Shown here piece by piece: positions 5,835 to 11,780 of a stretch of 11,780 bases of DNA. This stretch comes from Deltaproteobacteria bacterium (GTDB lineage: Bacteria; Desulfobacterota; Syntrophia; Syntrophales; UBA5619), in contig JAPLJW010000153.1 in assembly GCA_026388365.1 (NCBI GenBank), positions 1 to 11,780 on the forward strand. The letters are read 5' to 3'. Numbering within the stretch: the stretch's first letter is position 1; the number at the start of each line of letters is the position of its first letter. The notes beneath the pieces were generated by a model. The model saw nothing but the letters and a program-made list of their open reading frames with translations, was not told the DNA's origin and did no database searches. A program made the position numbers and the translations under genes.

Positions 5835-7034
5835 TTACCCTTCACCTGACCCTTCGCCGCCGATCTCCGCGTCGGTCAGATAGCAGGCCGGGTCGGGGGA
5901 CCAGATCTCCCCGCTCACTGCCTCGGCGCGGGCGCGGAAATTTCCGCCGCAGACGCCAAGCCAGCGGCAGGTCGCGCAGCGCCCCTGCATGTGCGGCCCC
6001 TTGTCCTTGAGTTTCGCCAGCAGCGGATTGCTCGTATCCGACCAGATCTGGCTGAAGGGTCGTTTCCGGACGTTCCCGAAGGAGATCCCCCGCCAGAACT
6101 GGTCGGGATGAACCTCGCCGTCCCAACTGACGCAGCCGATCCCGTGGCCGGAGCTGTTCCCCTCGTTCATCTGCAGGAGTTCCAGGACCTCCGCCGCCCG
6201 CTTCGGGTCTTCCTGGAGCAGGCGGAGATAGAGGTACGGGCCGTCGGCGTGGTTGTCCACGGTGAGGATCTCCTTGCCGATCCCCCGGCTGAACAGATCC
6301 CGCGTCCGGTCCAGGATCAGGTCGAGGAGCGCCCGCGTCTGGGCGTGGGAGAGGTCCTCCTCGATCAGCTTCGAACCCCGCCCCGAATAGACGAGGTGGT
6401 AGAAACAGCAACGCGGGACGTTTTCGGTCTCGATGAGGTCGAAGATCGCCGGGATGTCGGAGACATTGTGGCGGTTGATCGTGAAGCGGACGCCCACCTT
6501 GATCCCCGCCTCCCGGCAGATCCGGAGTCCTCTCATCGCCGACGCGAAGGCCCCGGGGACGCCCCGGAAGCGGTCATGCGTCGCCTCGGTCCCGTCAAGG
6601 CTCACCCCGACATAGGAAAGACCGATTCGGCGGAAGACCTGCGCCATTTCCTCCGTAATCAGCGTCCCATTCGTCGAGATGACAGCACGCATCCCCCGGT
6701 CCACGGCCTCTTTCGCGAGCTCGGGCAGATCGGCGCGCATCAGGGGCTCGCCGCCGGAGAAGAGGATCACCGGGGCGCCAAAGGCGGCCAGATCCGCGAT
6801 CATCGTCTTCGCCTCCGCAGTCGTTAGCTCGTCCGGGTAATCAATGTTCCGCGAGCCGGCGTAGCAGTGGATGCACCTCAGGTTGCACCGCCGCGTCATG
6901 TTCCAGACGACGACCGGCTTCTTGTCCTTCGAGAATTGGAGCAGGTGGGACGGCAGCTTTGCGGACTTCCGCCGGTACCGGAGGACGTCCCCCGGCTCCA
7001 CCGCCCCGCAGTATAGTTTCGAGATTCCAATCAT
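5835..7034 (-). CDS. ahbC: AhbC, radical SAM 12,18-didecarboxysiroheme deacetylase
   Basis: A 399-residue radical SAM enzyme that removes the two acetate side chains of 12,18-didecarboxysiroheme to form Fe-coproporphyrin III. The N-terminus MIGISKLYCG..LRYRRKSAKLPSHLLQFS and KKPVVVWNMTRRC are characteristic of AhbC and its NirJ relatives from heme d1 synthesis. The 4Fe-4S ligands are CNLRCIHC (Cys50, 54, 57), followed by LFSGGEPLMRADLP and ISTNGTLIT. The C-terminal cysteines (GCVSWDGEVHPDQFW, GRCATCRWLGVCGGNFRARAE, DPACYL) fit an auxiliary cluster. The start at 7034 has an AAGG eight bases upstream; the open frame extends further upstream, but that part is not conserved-looking and overlaps cobA-hemD. 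It is followed by hemB and ahbD. NirJ is the main alternative, but the rest of the locus favours AhbC. Confidence 0.93.
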   Translation of the reverse strand: MIGISKLYCGAVEPGDVLRYRRKSAKLPSHLLQFSKDKKPVVVWNMTRRCNLRCIHCYAGSRNIDYPDELTTAEAKTMIADLAAFGAPVILFSGGEPLMRADLPELAKEAVDRGMRAVISTNGTLITEEMAQVFRRIGLSYVGVSLDGTEATHDRFRGVPGAFASAMRGLRICREAGIKVGVRFTINRHNVSDIPAIFDLIETENVPRCCFYHLVYSGRGSKLIEEDLSHAQTRALLDLILDRTRDLFSRGIGKEILTVDNHADGPYLYLRLLQEDPKRAAEVLELLQMNEGNSSGHGIGCVSWDGEVHPDQFWRGISFGNVRKRPFSQIWSDTSNPLLAKLKDKGPHMQGRCATCRWLGVCGGNFRARAEAVSGEIWSPDPACYLTDAEIGGEGSGEG

Positions 7035-7086
7035 GGTATTAAACCTTGCTTTGCATGCCTTCCGGCGATTCCGCCCGCTCCGCGCC

Positions 7087-7134
7087 CCTCCCCTTGAGGA
7101 CGGGAGGTCAACGCCGCCCGCGGTTACCCGCGGG
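7087..7134. other. Two stem-loops between cobA-hemD and ahbC
   Basis: The 125-bp gap contains CCTCCC/GGGAGG (about 7087-7106) and a perfect CCCGCGG-TTAC-CCGCGGG hairpin (7117-7134). There is no T-tract, so neither is a convincing intrinsic terminator; they could be RNA-processing or attenuation structures. Function unknown. Confidence 0.4.
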
Positions 7135-7159
7135 ATTGCCGGCCTGAAGTCCGGTTGTT

Positions 7160-8698
7160 TTATGAATCGCCATATCCTGCGTCGTACGTTAAAAAATAGG
7201 AGGTAATCGCATCGACCAGACCCGGGATCGTGTAGCGCTCCTGGAGGATGTGTACGGTCAGGCCCGCATTTTGGGCCGCGGCGGCGGTCACCGGGCCGAT
7301 GCAGGCGATCCGGACCTGGGACGGGAGCCGGAAATCCGCTCCCATGATCCCGAAGAAGTGGTTCACGGTCGAGTGGCTCGTGAAGGTGATCACGTCCACT
7401 TTTCCCCCGTCGAGAAGCGGTAAAATCCCGGAGGGGTCCCGGTGCGAACGGATTGTCCGGTAGGCCGTCACGACATCGACTTTTGCGCCCATTTCCGCAA
7501 GGCCCTCGGGGATGACGTCCCGCGCCTCTTCCGCCCGCGGGAGCAGGACCCGGCAACCCCGGAGATCCTCGCCGGTAAAGGCCCGGACGACCCCCTCGGA
7601 GATGAACTCCTCCGGAACGATATCCACGCGGATTCCCAGCGCCCCGACCGCGGCAGCGGTCGCCGGACCGATCGTCGCGATCCGGATTCCCTTCAGGTCC
7701 CGGATATCCCCCCGCCGCTCCCGGAGGCGCCTAAAGAAGAATGCCACGCCATTGGCGCTCGTAAAGATGATCCAGCGGTAAGCATCCAATCGGTCGATGG
7801 CCCCATCTAGCGCTTCCCAGCTCTCCGGCGGGGCGATCCGGATGACCGGAAACGGGATCACCCTTGCCCCTTCGGCTTGGAGAAGCTCCGCCAGCTCCCC
7901 GGCCTGCGCCTCCGGCCGCGTGACGACGATCCCCCGGCCGAAGAGAGGCTTCGTTTCGAACCAGTTCATCGTCTCCCGGAGGGCGACGACCCCCCCGACG
8001 ACAAGGATGGCGGGCGGGGCGAAACGGCGCTCCGCGGCCTTTCGCGCGATATCTGCAAGCGTCCCGGTCAGCGTCTCCTGATCCGGCGTCGTCCCCCGGC
8101 GGATCAGCGCGGCCGGCGTTTCCGCCGGCTTCCCGCAGCGGATCAGGTTCTCCGCAATCGCCTGAAGATTCTTCACCCCCATCAGAAAGACGAGCGTCCC
8201 GATCCCGGCAAGCGCCTCCCAGTCGATATCGCTTTTTCCCTTCGTCGGATCCTCGTGGCCCGTAACGAAGGCCACGGTCGAGGTGTGGCTCCGGTGGGTG
8301 AGCGGAATCCCCGCATACGCGGGAACGGCGACGGCGGACGTCACGCCGGGGACGATTTCGAAGGGGATGCCCGCCTCCCGAAGGGCCTCCGCCTCCTCGC
8401 CGCCGCGGCCGAAGATGAAGGGATCGCCGCCCTTGAGGCGGGCCACGACGTTCCCCCGCCCGGCCTCCTCGACGAGGCGCCGGTTGATCTCATCCTGGGA
8501 GAGGGTGTGATCGCCCCCCTGCTTGCCGGCATAGATGCGAAGGGCCTTCTCTCCGGCATGGAGGAGGATCTCCGGGCTGACCAGATGGTCGTAGATGATC
8601 ACATCCGCCTCCCGGATGCACTCCGCCCCGCGGAGGGTGATCAGACGAGGATCGCCCGGCCCGGCGCCGATGATATAAACTTTGCCCTTCTCCCCCAT
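7160..8698 (-). CDS. cobA-hemD: Fused uroporphyrinogen-III C-methyltransferase / uroporphyrinogen-III synthase
   Basis: A 512-residue bifunctional enzyme. Residues 1 to about 245 are a SAM-dependent uroporphyrinogen-III methyltransferase (CobA/SUMT): VYIIGAGPGDPRLITLRG at the N-terminus, ARLKGGDPFIFGRGGEEAEAL and PGVTSAVAVPAYAGIPLTHR. After a linker near NWFETKPLFGRGIVVTRPEAQ the rest is HemD, with IIFTSANGVAFFF, IRIATIGPATAAAV and the VDVITFTSHSTVNHF / IACIGPVTAAAA pattern. HemD closes hydroxymethylbilane to uroporphyrinogen III, which CobA methylates twice to precorrin-2, so the fusion commits tetrapyrrole flux towards siroheme and the Ahb route. The start at 8698 is preceded by GGGAGAG at good spacing; an upstream in-frame TTG is less likely. 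Fusions of this kind are known from sulfate reducers and clostridia. Confidence 0.96.
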   Translation of the reverse strand: MGEKGKVYIIGAGPGDPRLITLRGAECIREADVIIYDHLVSPEILLHAGEKALRIYAGKQGGDHTLSQDEINRRLVEEAGRGNVVARLKGGDPFIFGRGGEEAEALREAGIPFEIVPGVTSAVAVPAYAGIPLTHRSHTSTVAFVTGHEDPTKGKSDIDWEALAGIGTLVFLMGVKNLQAIAENLIRCGKPAETPAALIRRGTTPDQETLTGTLADIARKAAERRFAPPAILVVGGVVALRETMNWFETKPLFGRGIVVTRPEAQAGELAELLQAEGARVIPFPVIRIAPPESWEALDGAIDRLDAYRWIIFTSANGVAFFFRRLRERRGDIRDLKGIRIATIGPATAAAVGALGIRVDIVPEEFISEGVVRAFTGEDLRGCRVLLPRAEEARDVIPEGLAEMGAKVDVVTAYRTIRSHRDPSGILPLLDGGKVDVITFTSHSTVNHFFGIMGADFRLPSQVRIACIGPVTAAAAQNAGLTVHILQERYTIPGLVDAITSYFLTYDAGYGDS

Positions 8699-8742
8699 GG
8701 ATCTCTCCCTCAATGACGACCTCAAAAAGAAACTATAAACCT

Positions 8743-8857
8743 GTCACTCCTGCCCACGCTTTCGCGAGGGTAAACCCCAGCAGGAGCCCATCCATGCCAA
8801 AGGCTTTATGGATTCTCGCTGGAGTTTACCCCTTACCGGATACGGGGTGGGAATGAC
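8743..8857. repeat. 115-bp quasi-palindrome with GTCAnTCC ends
   Basis: The left arm (8743-8795) and right arm (8808-8857) are imperfect reverse complements: both read GTCA(C/T)TCC at the outside, GGGTAAAC.CCAGC in the middle and end in ATCCAT. The outer GTCATTCCC and inner GAATCCAT of the right arm match the two ends of the 27-bp terminal repeat of the GIY-YIG unit, with a longer middle. It carries no gene. It is probably a non-autonomous dispersed repeat. Confidence 0.75.
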
Positions 8858-8880
8858 CTCACGAGACCATTACGACCCTT

Positions 8881-9019
8881 GGAAATCCGATCCCTCCGCG
8901 CACTGGACATTTTTCGATCCTGCGTTTCTCAGCTCAAGCCGCAAAGACGAAACTCACGCTTCGCGCTCAAACAGTCGTCTTTACGGGCGATCTGCTGCTG
9001 TGGAGGGACCACGATTTCC
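8881..9019 (-). repeat. Long nested palindrome, repeat family copy 3 (inverted, diverged)
   Basis: This 139-bp element is in the opposite orientation to copies 1 and 2. The outer arms pair GGAAATC..TCCCTCC with GGAGGGA..GATTTCC. The central 12-bp stem is CCGCAAAGACGA (8939-8950) against TCGTCTTTACGG (8975-8986) with one mismatch. Its loop, read on the minus strand, is CTGTTTGAGCGC..GCGTGAGTT, matching the loop motif of the other copies. TCCCTCCGCGC.CTGGAC.TTTTTCGA.CCTGCG matches the reverse complement of copy 2. It is the most diverged copy. Confidence 0.82.
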
Positions 9020-9049
9020 AGAGGTCCCACATCCTCCTCGTTTGGATCG

Positions 9050-9982
9050 TTACACCGGCTCGCAATAGACCTCATCGAGCAGCGCACGGCCGCCCTCGGT
9101 CAGGATGCGCTCCGCCAAACCTTCCCCAAGCGCCATGAACGCCGCGGCGGGTCCCTTGACCCGACGGTGGACGACCACCCGCCCGTCGAGGCTTCCGACC
9201 AACCCCTCCAAGGCGATCTCGCCGCCGCTCTGCTTCGCGAAACCGGCGATCGGGAGCTGGCAACCGCCGCCCAGTCTCTTCAGGAACGACCTCTCGGCGC
9301 CGACCTCGCAGAAGGTGACCGGATCGTGGAGAAAGGCAACCGCATCGCGAGAGCGGGCGTCCCCGCGCCGGGTCTGAATGCCAATGGCCCCTTGGCCAAC
9401 GGCCGGGAGCATGATCTCCACGGGGAGAAACTGGGAGATCTTCGCGACCCAACCCATCCGCCGGATCCCCGCTGCAGCGAGGATCACGCCGTCGAGACCC
9501 TCCGTCTCCAGTTTCCGGATCCGTGTGTCGAGGTTTCCCCGCAGCGGAACAATCTCCAGCCCCGGCATTCGGCTCCGGAGCTGGAGCCCGCGCCTAAGAG
9601 AGCCGGTTCCGATCCGCGCCCCGCGGGGCATCTCCTCCAACCGGCGTCCCTCCCGCGAGACCAGGACGTCCCGGGGGTCCTCCCGAAGCGGCATGACCGC
9701 GATTTCCAGGGCCTCCGGCAGCTCGGCGGGGACATCCTTCATGCTGTGGACGGCCAGATCGACGTCGCCCCGGATCAGCGCCTCCTCGATCTCCTTGATG
9801 AAGACCCCTTTCCCGCCGATTTGGGCCAGGGCAACGTCCTGCAGGATGTCCCCCTTCGTCCGGATGGTGATGAGTTCCACCACGACATCCGGATGGCGCT
9901 CCCGGATCCGGTCCGCGACCCACCCGGCCTGCGTGAGCGCCAGGGCGCTCCCCCTCGTTCCGATCCTGAATGTCTGTGAAAT
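9050..9982 (-). CDS. hemC: Porphobilinogen deaminase (hydroxymethylbilane synthase), ATT start
   Basis: A 310-residue enzyme that polymerises four porphobilinogens into hydroxymethylbilane. FRIGTRGSALALTQ at the N-terminus, the catalytic Asp83 in HSMKDVP, and Cys241 in GGGCQLPIAG (attachment of the dipyrromethane cofactor) are all present. No ATG, GTG or TTG exists in frame near the expected start: the open frame runs back without one through repeat copy 2 into hemA. An ATT at 9982 lies five codons before RIGTRG, just where the family begins, and is preceded by GGAGG with a 5-nt spacer, so I propose ATT initiation. hemC is flanked by inverted copies 2 and 3 of the long palindrome and sits between hemA and cobA-hemD, the usual order. 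Confidence 0.95.
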   Translation of the reverse strand: MSQTFRIGTRGSALALTQAGWVADRIRERHPDVVVELITIRTKGDILQDVALAQIGGKGVFIKEIEEALIRGDVDLAVHSMKDVPAELPEALEIAVMPLREDPRDVLVSREGRRLEEMPRGARIGTGSLRRGLQLRSRMPGLEIVPLRGNLDTRIRKLETEGLDGVILAAAGIRRMGWVAKISQFLPVEIMLPAVGQGAIGIQTRRGDARSRDAVAFLHDPVTFCEVGAERSFLKRLGGGCQLPIAGFAKQSGGEIALEGLVGSLDGRVVVHRRVKGPAAAFMALGEGLAERILTEGGRALLDEVYCEPV

Positions 9983-9987
9983 AGAAA

Positions 9988-9992
9988 CCTCC
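9988..9992 (-). promoter_or_regulatory. Shine-Dalgarno that decides the hemC start
   Basis: GGAGG on the minus strand, within AAGGTAGCGGAGG, five bases before the proposed ATT initiation codon. It is the main evidence that translation begins there rather than upstream. Confidence 0.65.
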
Positions 9993-10012
9993 GCTACCTT
10001 CTTTGAGACTCT

Positions 10013-10187
10013 TGGAAATCTTGATCCCGGAAGCGCGCATTGGAGATTTTTCGGGGCACCCTGCCCCCGCAGCGCAGCGCCTGCAAAGACGGCTGTCTGA
10101 GCGCAAAACGCGAGTTGCGTCTTTGCAGCGAAGCGAGGAGGCGCAGGGTCGAAAAAGGTCCAGCGCGCGGAGGGATTAAGATTTCCA
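10013..10187 (+). repeat. Long nested palindrome, repeat family copy 2
   Basis: This 175-bp element lies between hemA and hemC. The outer arms pair GGAAATCTTGATCCC (10014-10028) with GGGATTAAGATTTCC (10172-10186), one G-T wobble. A middle stem pairs TTTTTCG..ACCCTGC with GCAGGGTCGAAAAA around a GGGC bulge. The central 11-bp stem is perfect, CTGCAAAGACG (10081-10091) against CGTCTTTGCAG (10118-10128), enclosing a loop with TGTCTGAGCGC and CGCGAGTT. Compared with copy 1, the loop and the middle stem are nearly identical, but the central and outer stem sequences differ while remaining self-complementary. Confidence 0.9.
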
Positions 10188-10214
10188 CGTTCCGAAATGT
10201 CTCCTCTGACTTCA

Positions 10215-11474
10215 TCACAACTTGAATAATCTCCGGACAGCCGCCACGTAGGGCAGTTCGTCCTTTTCCCGGCTCTCCTCCTTGAGGCCGGTGATCGGAT
10301 CGTGGAGGATCTTGTTGACAACGGAGGCGGCCAGCCCCTCGATCCGCAATCGATCCTCCTCGGAGAGCCCCTCCAGCCAGTGGGCGGACTTCTCCAGCTC
10401 CCCCCGAACGATTCCCTCCATTTTTCCGCGCATCGCGACGATCGTCGGCACGACGGCAAGGGCATTGAACCACGCCTCGAAGAGGGCGACCTCCTCCGCA
10501 ATGATCCCCTCCGCCTTCGCCGCCTCCGCAAGCCGTGTCTCTCGGTTCGCGTCGACCACGTCCTGCAGATGGTCGATGTTGTAGAGATAGACGTTATCGA
10601 TCTCCCCCGCCGCGGGATCGATGTCCCGGGGAACGGCGATATCCATCAGAAACAGCAGGCGGTTCCGCCGCCGCCGGAGGGCTGCGGCGACCATCTCCGT
10701 CGTGACCACATACCCCGGAGCCCCGGTCGAGGCGATCACGATATCGACTTCCGGCAGGACCTCGGATAACCGGTCGAACGCCACGGGCGTCCCCTGGAAC
10801 ACCGTCGCCATCTCCTCGGCCCGGGCGTAGGTCCGGTTGGCAATCATGATGCGCTCCACCCCCTGGCGCAGCAGGTGGCGCGCGGCCAGTTCCGACATCT
10901 CGCCCGCCCCCACCAGCAGGATCGTCTTCCCATGGAGGCCGCCGAAGATCTTCTTGGCCAGTTCCACGGCCGCGTAACTGACGGACACGGCGTTGCCGGC
11001 GATCCCCGTCTCCGTCCGGACCCGCTTGGCCGTCCGGAGGGCGTGGTGGACGAGACGGTTCAGGAGGACGCCCGTCGCGCGGTGATCGACCGCCCGGCGA
11101 TAGGCTTCCTTCACCTGTCCCAGGATCTGCGGCTCCCCCATGATCATGGAATCGAGGCTCCCCGCCACCCGGAAGAGGTGGCGGACCGCCTCCCGGTCCC
11201 GGTGAACGTAGAGGCAGCGTCCCAGCTCCACGGCATCAAGATTACCCTGCCGTAAAATGAATTCCTTCAGCCGCTCCGCCGCCGCCTCTCCATCCGCGAC
11301 GCGGGCAAGAACCTCCACCCGGTTGCAGGTGGAAAGAACGAGAACTTCCCGGATCTCGGGAATGCCGAGGAGTTCTGCAAGCGCGGGGCCGCCATCCCCG
11401 CAGGCGATCTGGAGCCGCTCCCGGATCTCGACCGGGGCCGTTTTATGGTTCATGCCGACGAGGAGGATGCGCAT
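10215..11474 (-). CDS. hemA: Glutamyl-tRNA reductase
   Basis: A 419-residue NADPH-dependent enzyme that reduces glutamyl-tRNA to glutamate-1-semialdehyde, the first committed step of the C5 tetrapyrrole pathway. The catalytic cysteine is Cys50 in VLSTCNRVEV. MRILLVGMNHKTAPVEIRERL is the typical N-terminus, MIMGEPQILGQVKEAYRRA and the Rossmann motif KTILLVGAGEMSELAARHL follow, and the C-terminal dimerisation helices end in YVAAVRRLFKL. The start at 11474 gives the family-typical N-terminus, only four bases after the stop of the ccsA-like gene, so translational coupling is likely; an in-frame TTG at 11486 is possible. The stop is followed by a repeat copy before hemC. The gene for the next step, hemL, is not in the window. 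Confidence 0.98.
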   Translation of the reverse strand: MRILLVGMNHKTAPVEIRERLQIACGDGGPALAELLGIPEIREVLVLSTCNRVEVLARVADGEAAAERLKEFILRQGNLDAVELGRCLYVHRDREAVRHLFRVAGSLDSMIMGEPQILGQVKEAYRRAVDHRATGVLLNRLVHHALRTAKRVRTETGIAGNAVSVSYAAVELAKKIFGGLHGKTILLVGAGEMSELAARHLLRQGVERIMIANRTYARAEEMATVFQGTPVAFDRLSEVLPEVDIVIASTGAPGYVVTTEMVAAALRRRRNRLLFLMDIAVPRDIDPAAGEIDNVYLYNIDHLQDVVDANRETRLAEAAKAEGIIAEEVALFEAWFNALAVVPTIVAMRGKMEGIVRGELEKSAHWLEGLSEEDRLRIEGLAASVVNKILHDPITGLKEESREKDELPYVAAVRRLFKL

Positions 11475-11478
11475 GGGT

Positions 11479-11780
11479 TCACACAAAGCGGTGGAGCGTT
11501 CCGAAGAACGGCAGCCCGGCCAGCAGCAGGACGAGAAGGAGGACGAACACGGCCAGAGACCAGCGCGCCGCCTTGCGCCCCCGCCACCCGATGGCCAGCC
11601 GCTGGTGGAGGAGGAAGGCGTAGCATCCCCAAGCCAGAATCGTCCAAACCTGTTTGGGATCCCACTGCCAGTGGCTTCCCCAGACGATCCGCGCCCAGAA
11701 GGAGCCGGCGAGCCCTCCGAGCGTGAGGAGTGGAACGCCCCACAGAAGGCAGAGGTGGTTGATCCGATCCAGATCGCCGA
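11479..11780 (-). CDS. CcsA/HemX-like cytochrome c biogenesis membrane protein, C-terminal part
   Basis: Only the last 100 or so codons are present; the 5' part is beyond the right edge. The tryptophan-rich heme-handling motif WGSHWQWDPKQVW is diagnostic of the CcsA/CcmC/CcmF superfamily. It is preceded by a membrane segment LCLLWGVPLLTLGGLAGSFWA, followed by AWGCYAFLLHQRLA and a last hydrophobic segment WSLAVFVLLLVLLLAGLPFFG, ending LHRFV. In the CcsA branch this protein helps move heme across the cytoplasmic membrane for attachment to apocytochromes c. The position directly before hemA, with four bases between stop and start, is the common ccsA/hemX-hemA arrangement. I cannot tell full CcsA from the shorter HemX form because the N-terminus is missing. 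Confidence 0.9.
   Translation of the reverse strand, partial: GDLDRINHLCLLWGVPLLTLGGLAGSFWARIVWGSHWQWDPKQVWTILAWGCYAFLLHQRLAIGWRGRKAARWSLAVFVLLLVLLLAGLPFFGTLHRFV

Larger units (their letters stand above)
8699..9049. other. 351-bp gene-free gap between hemC and cobA-hemD
   Basis: No convincing gene. The gap holds two unrelated hairpin-forming repeats listed separately (a quasi-palindrome at 8743-8857 and repeat family copy 3 at 8881-9019), leaving only about 44 bp next to cobA-hemD and 30 bp next to hemC. No promoter could be recognised with confidence. Confidence 0.8.

Noticed and set aside
5835..7034. NirJ of heme d1 synthesis
   Set aside because: It is closely related, but no cytochrome cd1 or other nir genes are visible and an AhbD-type gene is nearby, so AhbC is preferred.
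7035..7556. N-terminal extension of AhbC into cobA-hemD
   Set aside because: The added residues are out of frame with the real HemD sequence and lack AhbC homology; MIGISKLYCG is the family start.
8699..9049. CRISPR array or tRNA gene in the gene-free gap
   Set aside because: The repeats are single hairpins, not regularly spaced direct repeats, and no cloverleaf could be traced.
9983..10531. N-terminal extension of HemC back into hemA
   Set aside because: The frame is open by chance through palindrome copy 2 and the end of hemA; the extra sequence is repeat-derived and absent from HemC proteins.

Overview
This is a GC-rich chromosomal window whose recognisable genes all lie on the minus strand. 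They encode most of the siroheme-dependent (alternative, Ahb) route to heme b, followed downstream by DNA polymerase I. The fused cobA-hemD gene, the two Ahb radical-SAM enzymes, an AsnC/Lrp-like siroheme decarboxylase subunit, and the linkage of a CcsA-like cytochrome c assembly gene to hemA point to an anaerobic, cytochrome-making bacterium. Desulfobacterota (former Deltaproteobacteria, such as sulfate reducers or syntrophs) is the best guess. That assignment is inferred from gene content, not from a marker gene.

Layout, read in the direction of transcription (right to left): the 3' end of a ccsA-like gene (running off the right edge), hemA, palindromic repeat copy 2, hemC (apparently with an ATT start), a 351-bp gap holding palindromic repeat copy 3 (inverted) and a separate 115-bp quasi-palindrome, cobA-hemD, ahbC, hemB, a 345-bp GIY-YIG element with perfect 27-bp terminal inverted repeats, ahbD, an ahbA-type gene, palindromic repeat copy 1, and polA (its 3' end runs off the left edge; about 75 codons are missing).

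How the genes work together: HemA makes glutamate-1-semialdehyde from glutamyl-tRNA. HemB, HemC and the HemD half of the fusion carry ALA to uroporphyrinogen III, and the CobA half methylates it to precorrin-2. After oxidation and iron insertion (genes not in this window), the AhbA-type subunit with an unseen partner decarboxylates siroheme, AhbC removes two acetate side chains to give Fe-coproporphyrin III, and AhbD converts two propionates to vinyls to give heme b. The CcsA-like protein would deliver heme to c-type cytochromes. HemL, the precorrin-2 dehydrogenase/ferrochelatase and a clear AhbB are not seen here.

The most unusual aspect is how heavily the operon is punctuated by hairpin-forming repeats. 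Three long nested palindromes share a loop motif (TGTCTGAGCGC...GCGAGTT) while their stem arms differ yet stay complementary. A GIY-YIG unit abuts ahbD and appears to supply its start codon. A larger quasi-palindrome has arm ends like those of the GIY-YIG unit, and there is a small GGGGAC/GTCCCC palindrome. Separately, the polymerase I proofreading site has lost most of its catalytic residues. I see no tRNA, rRNA, CRISPR array or prophage.
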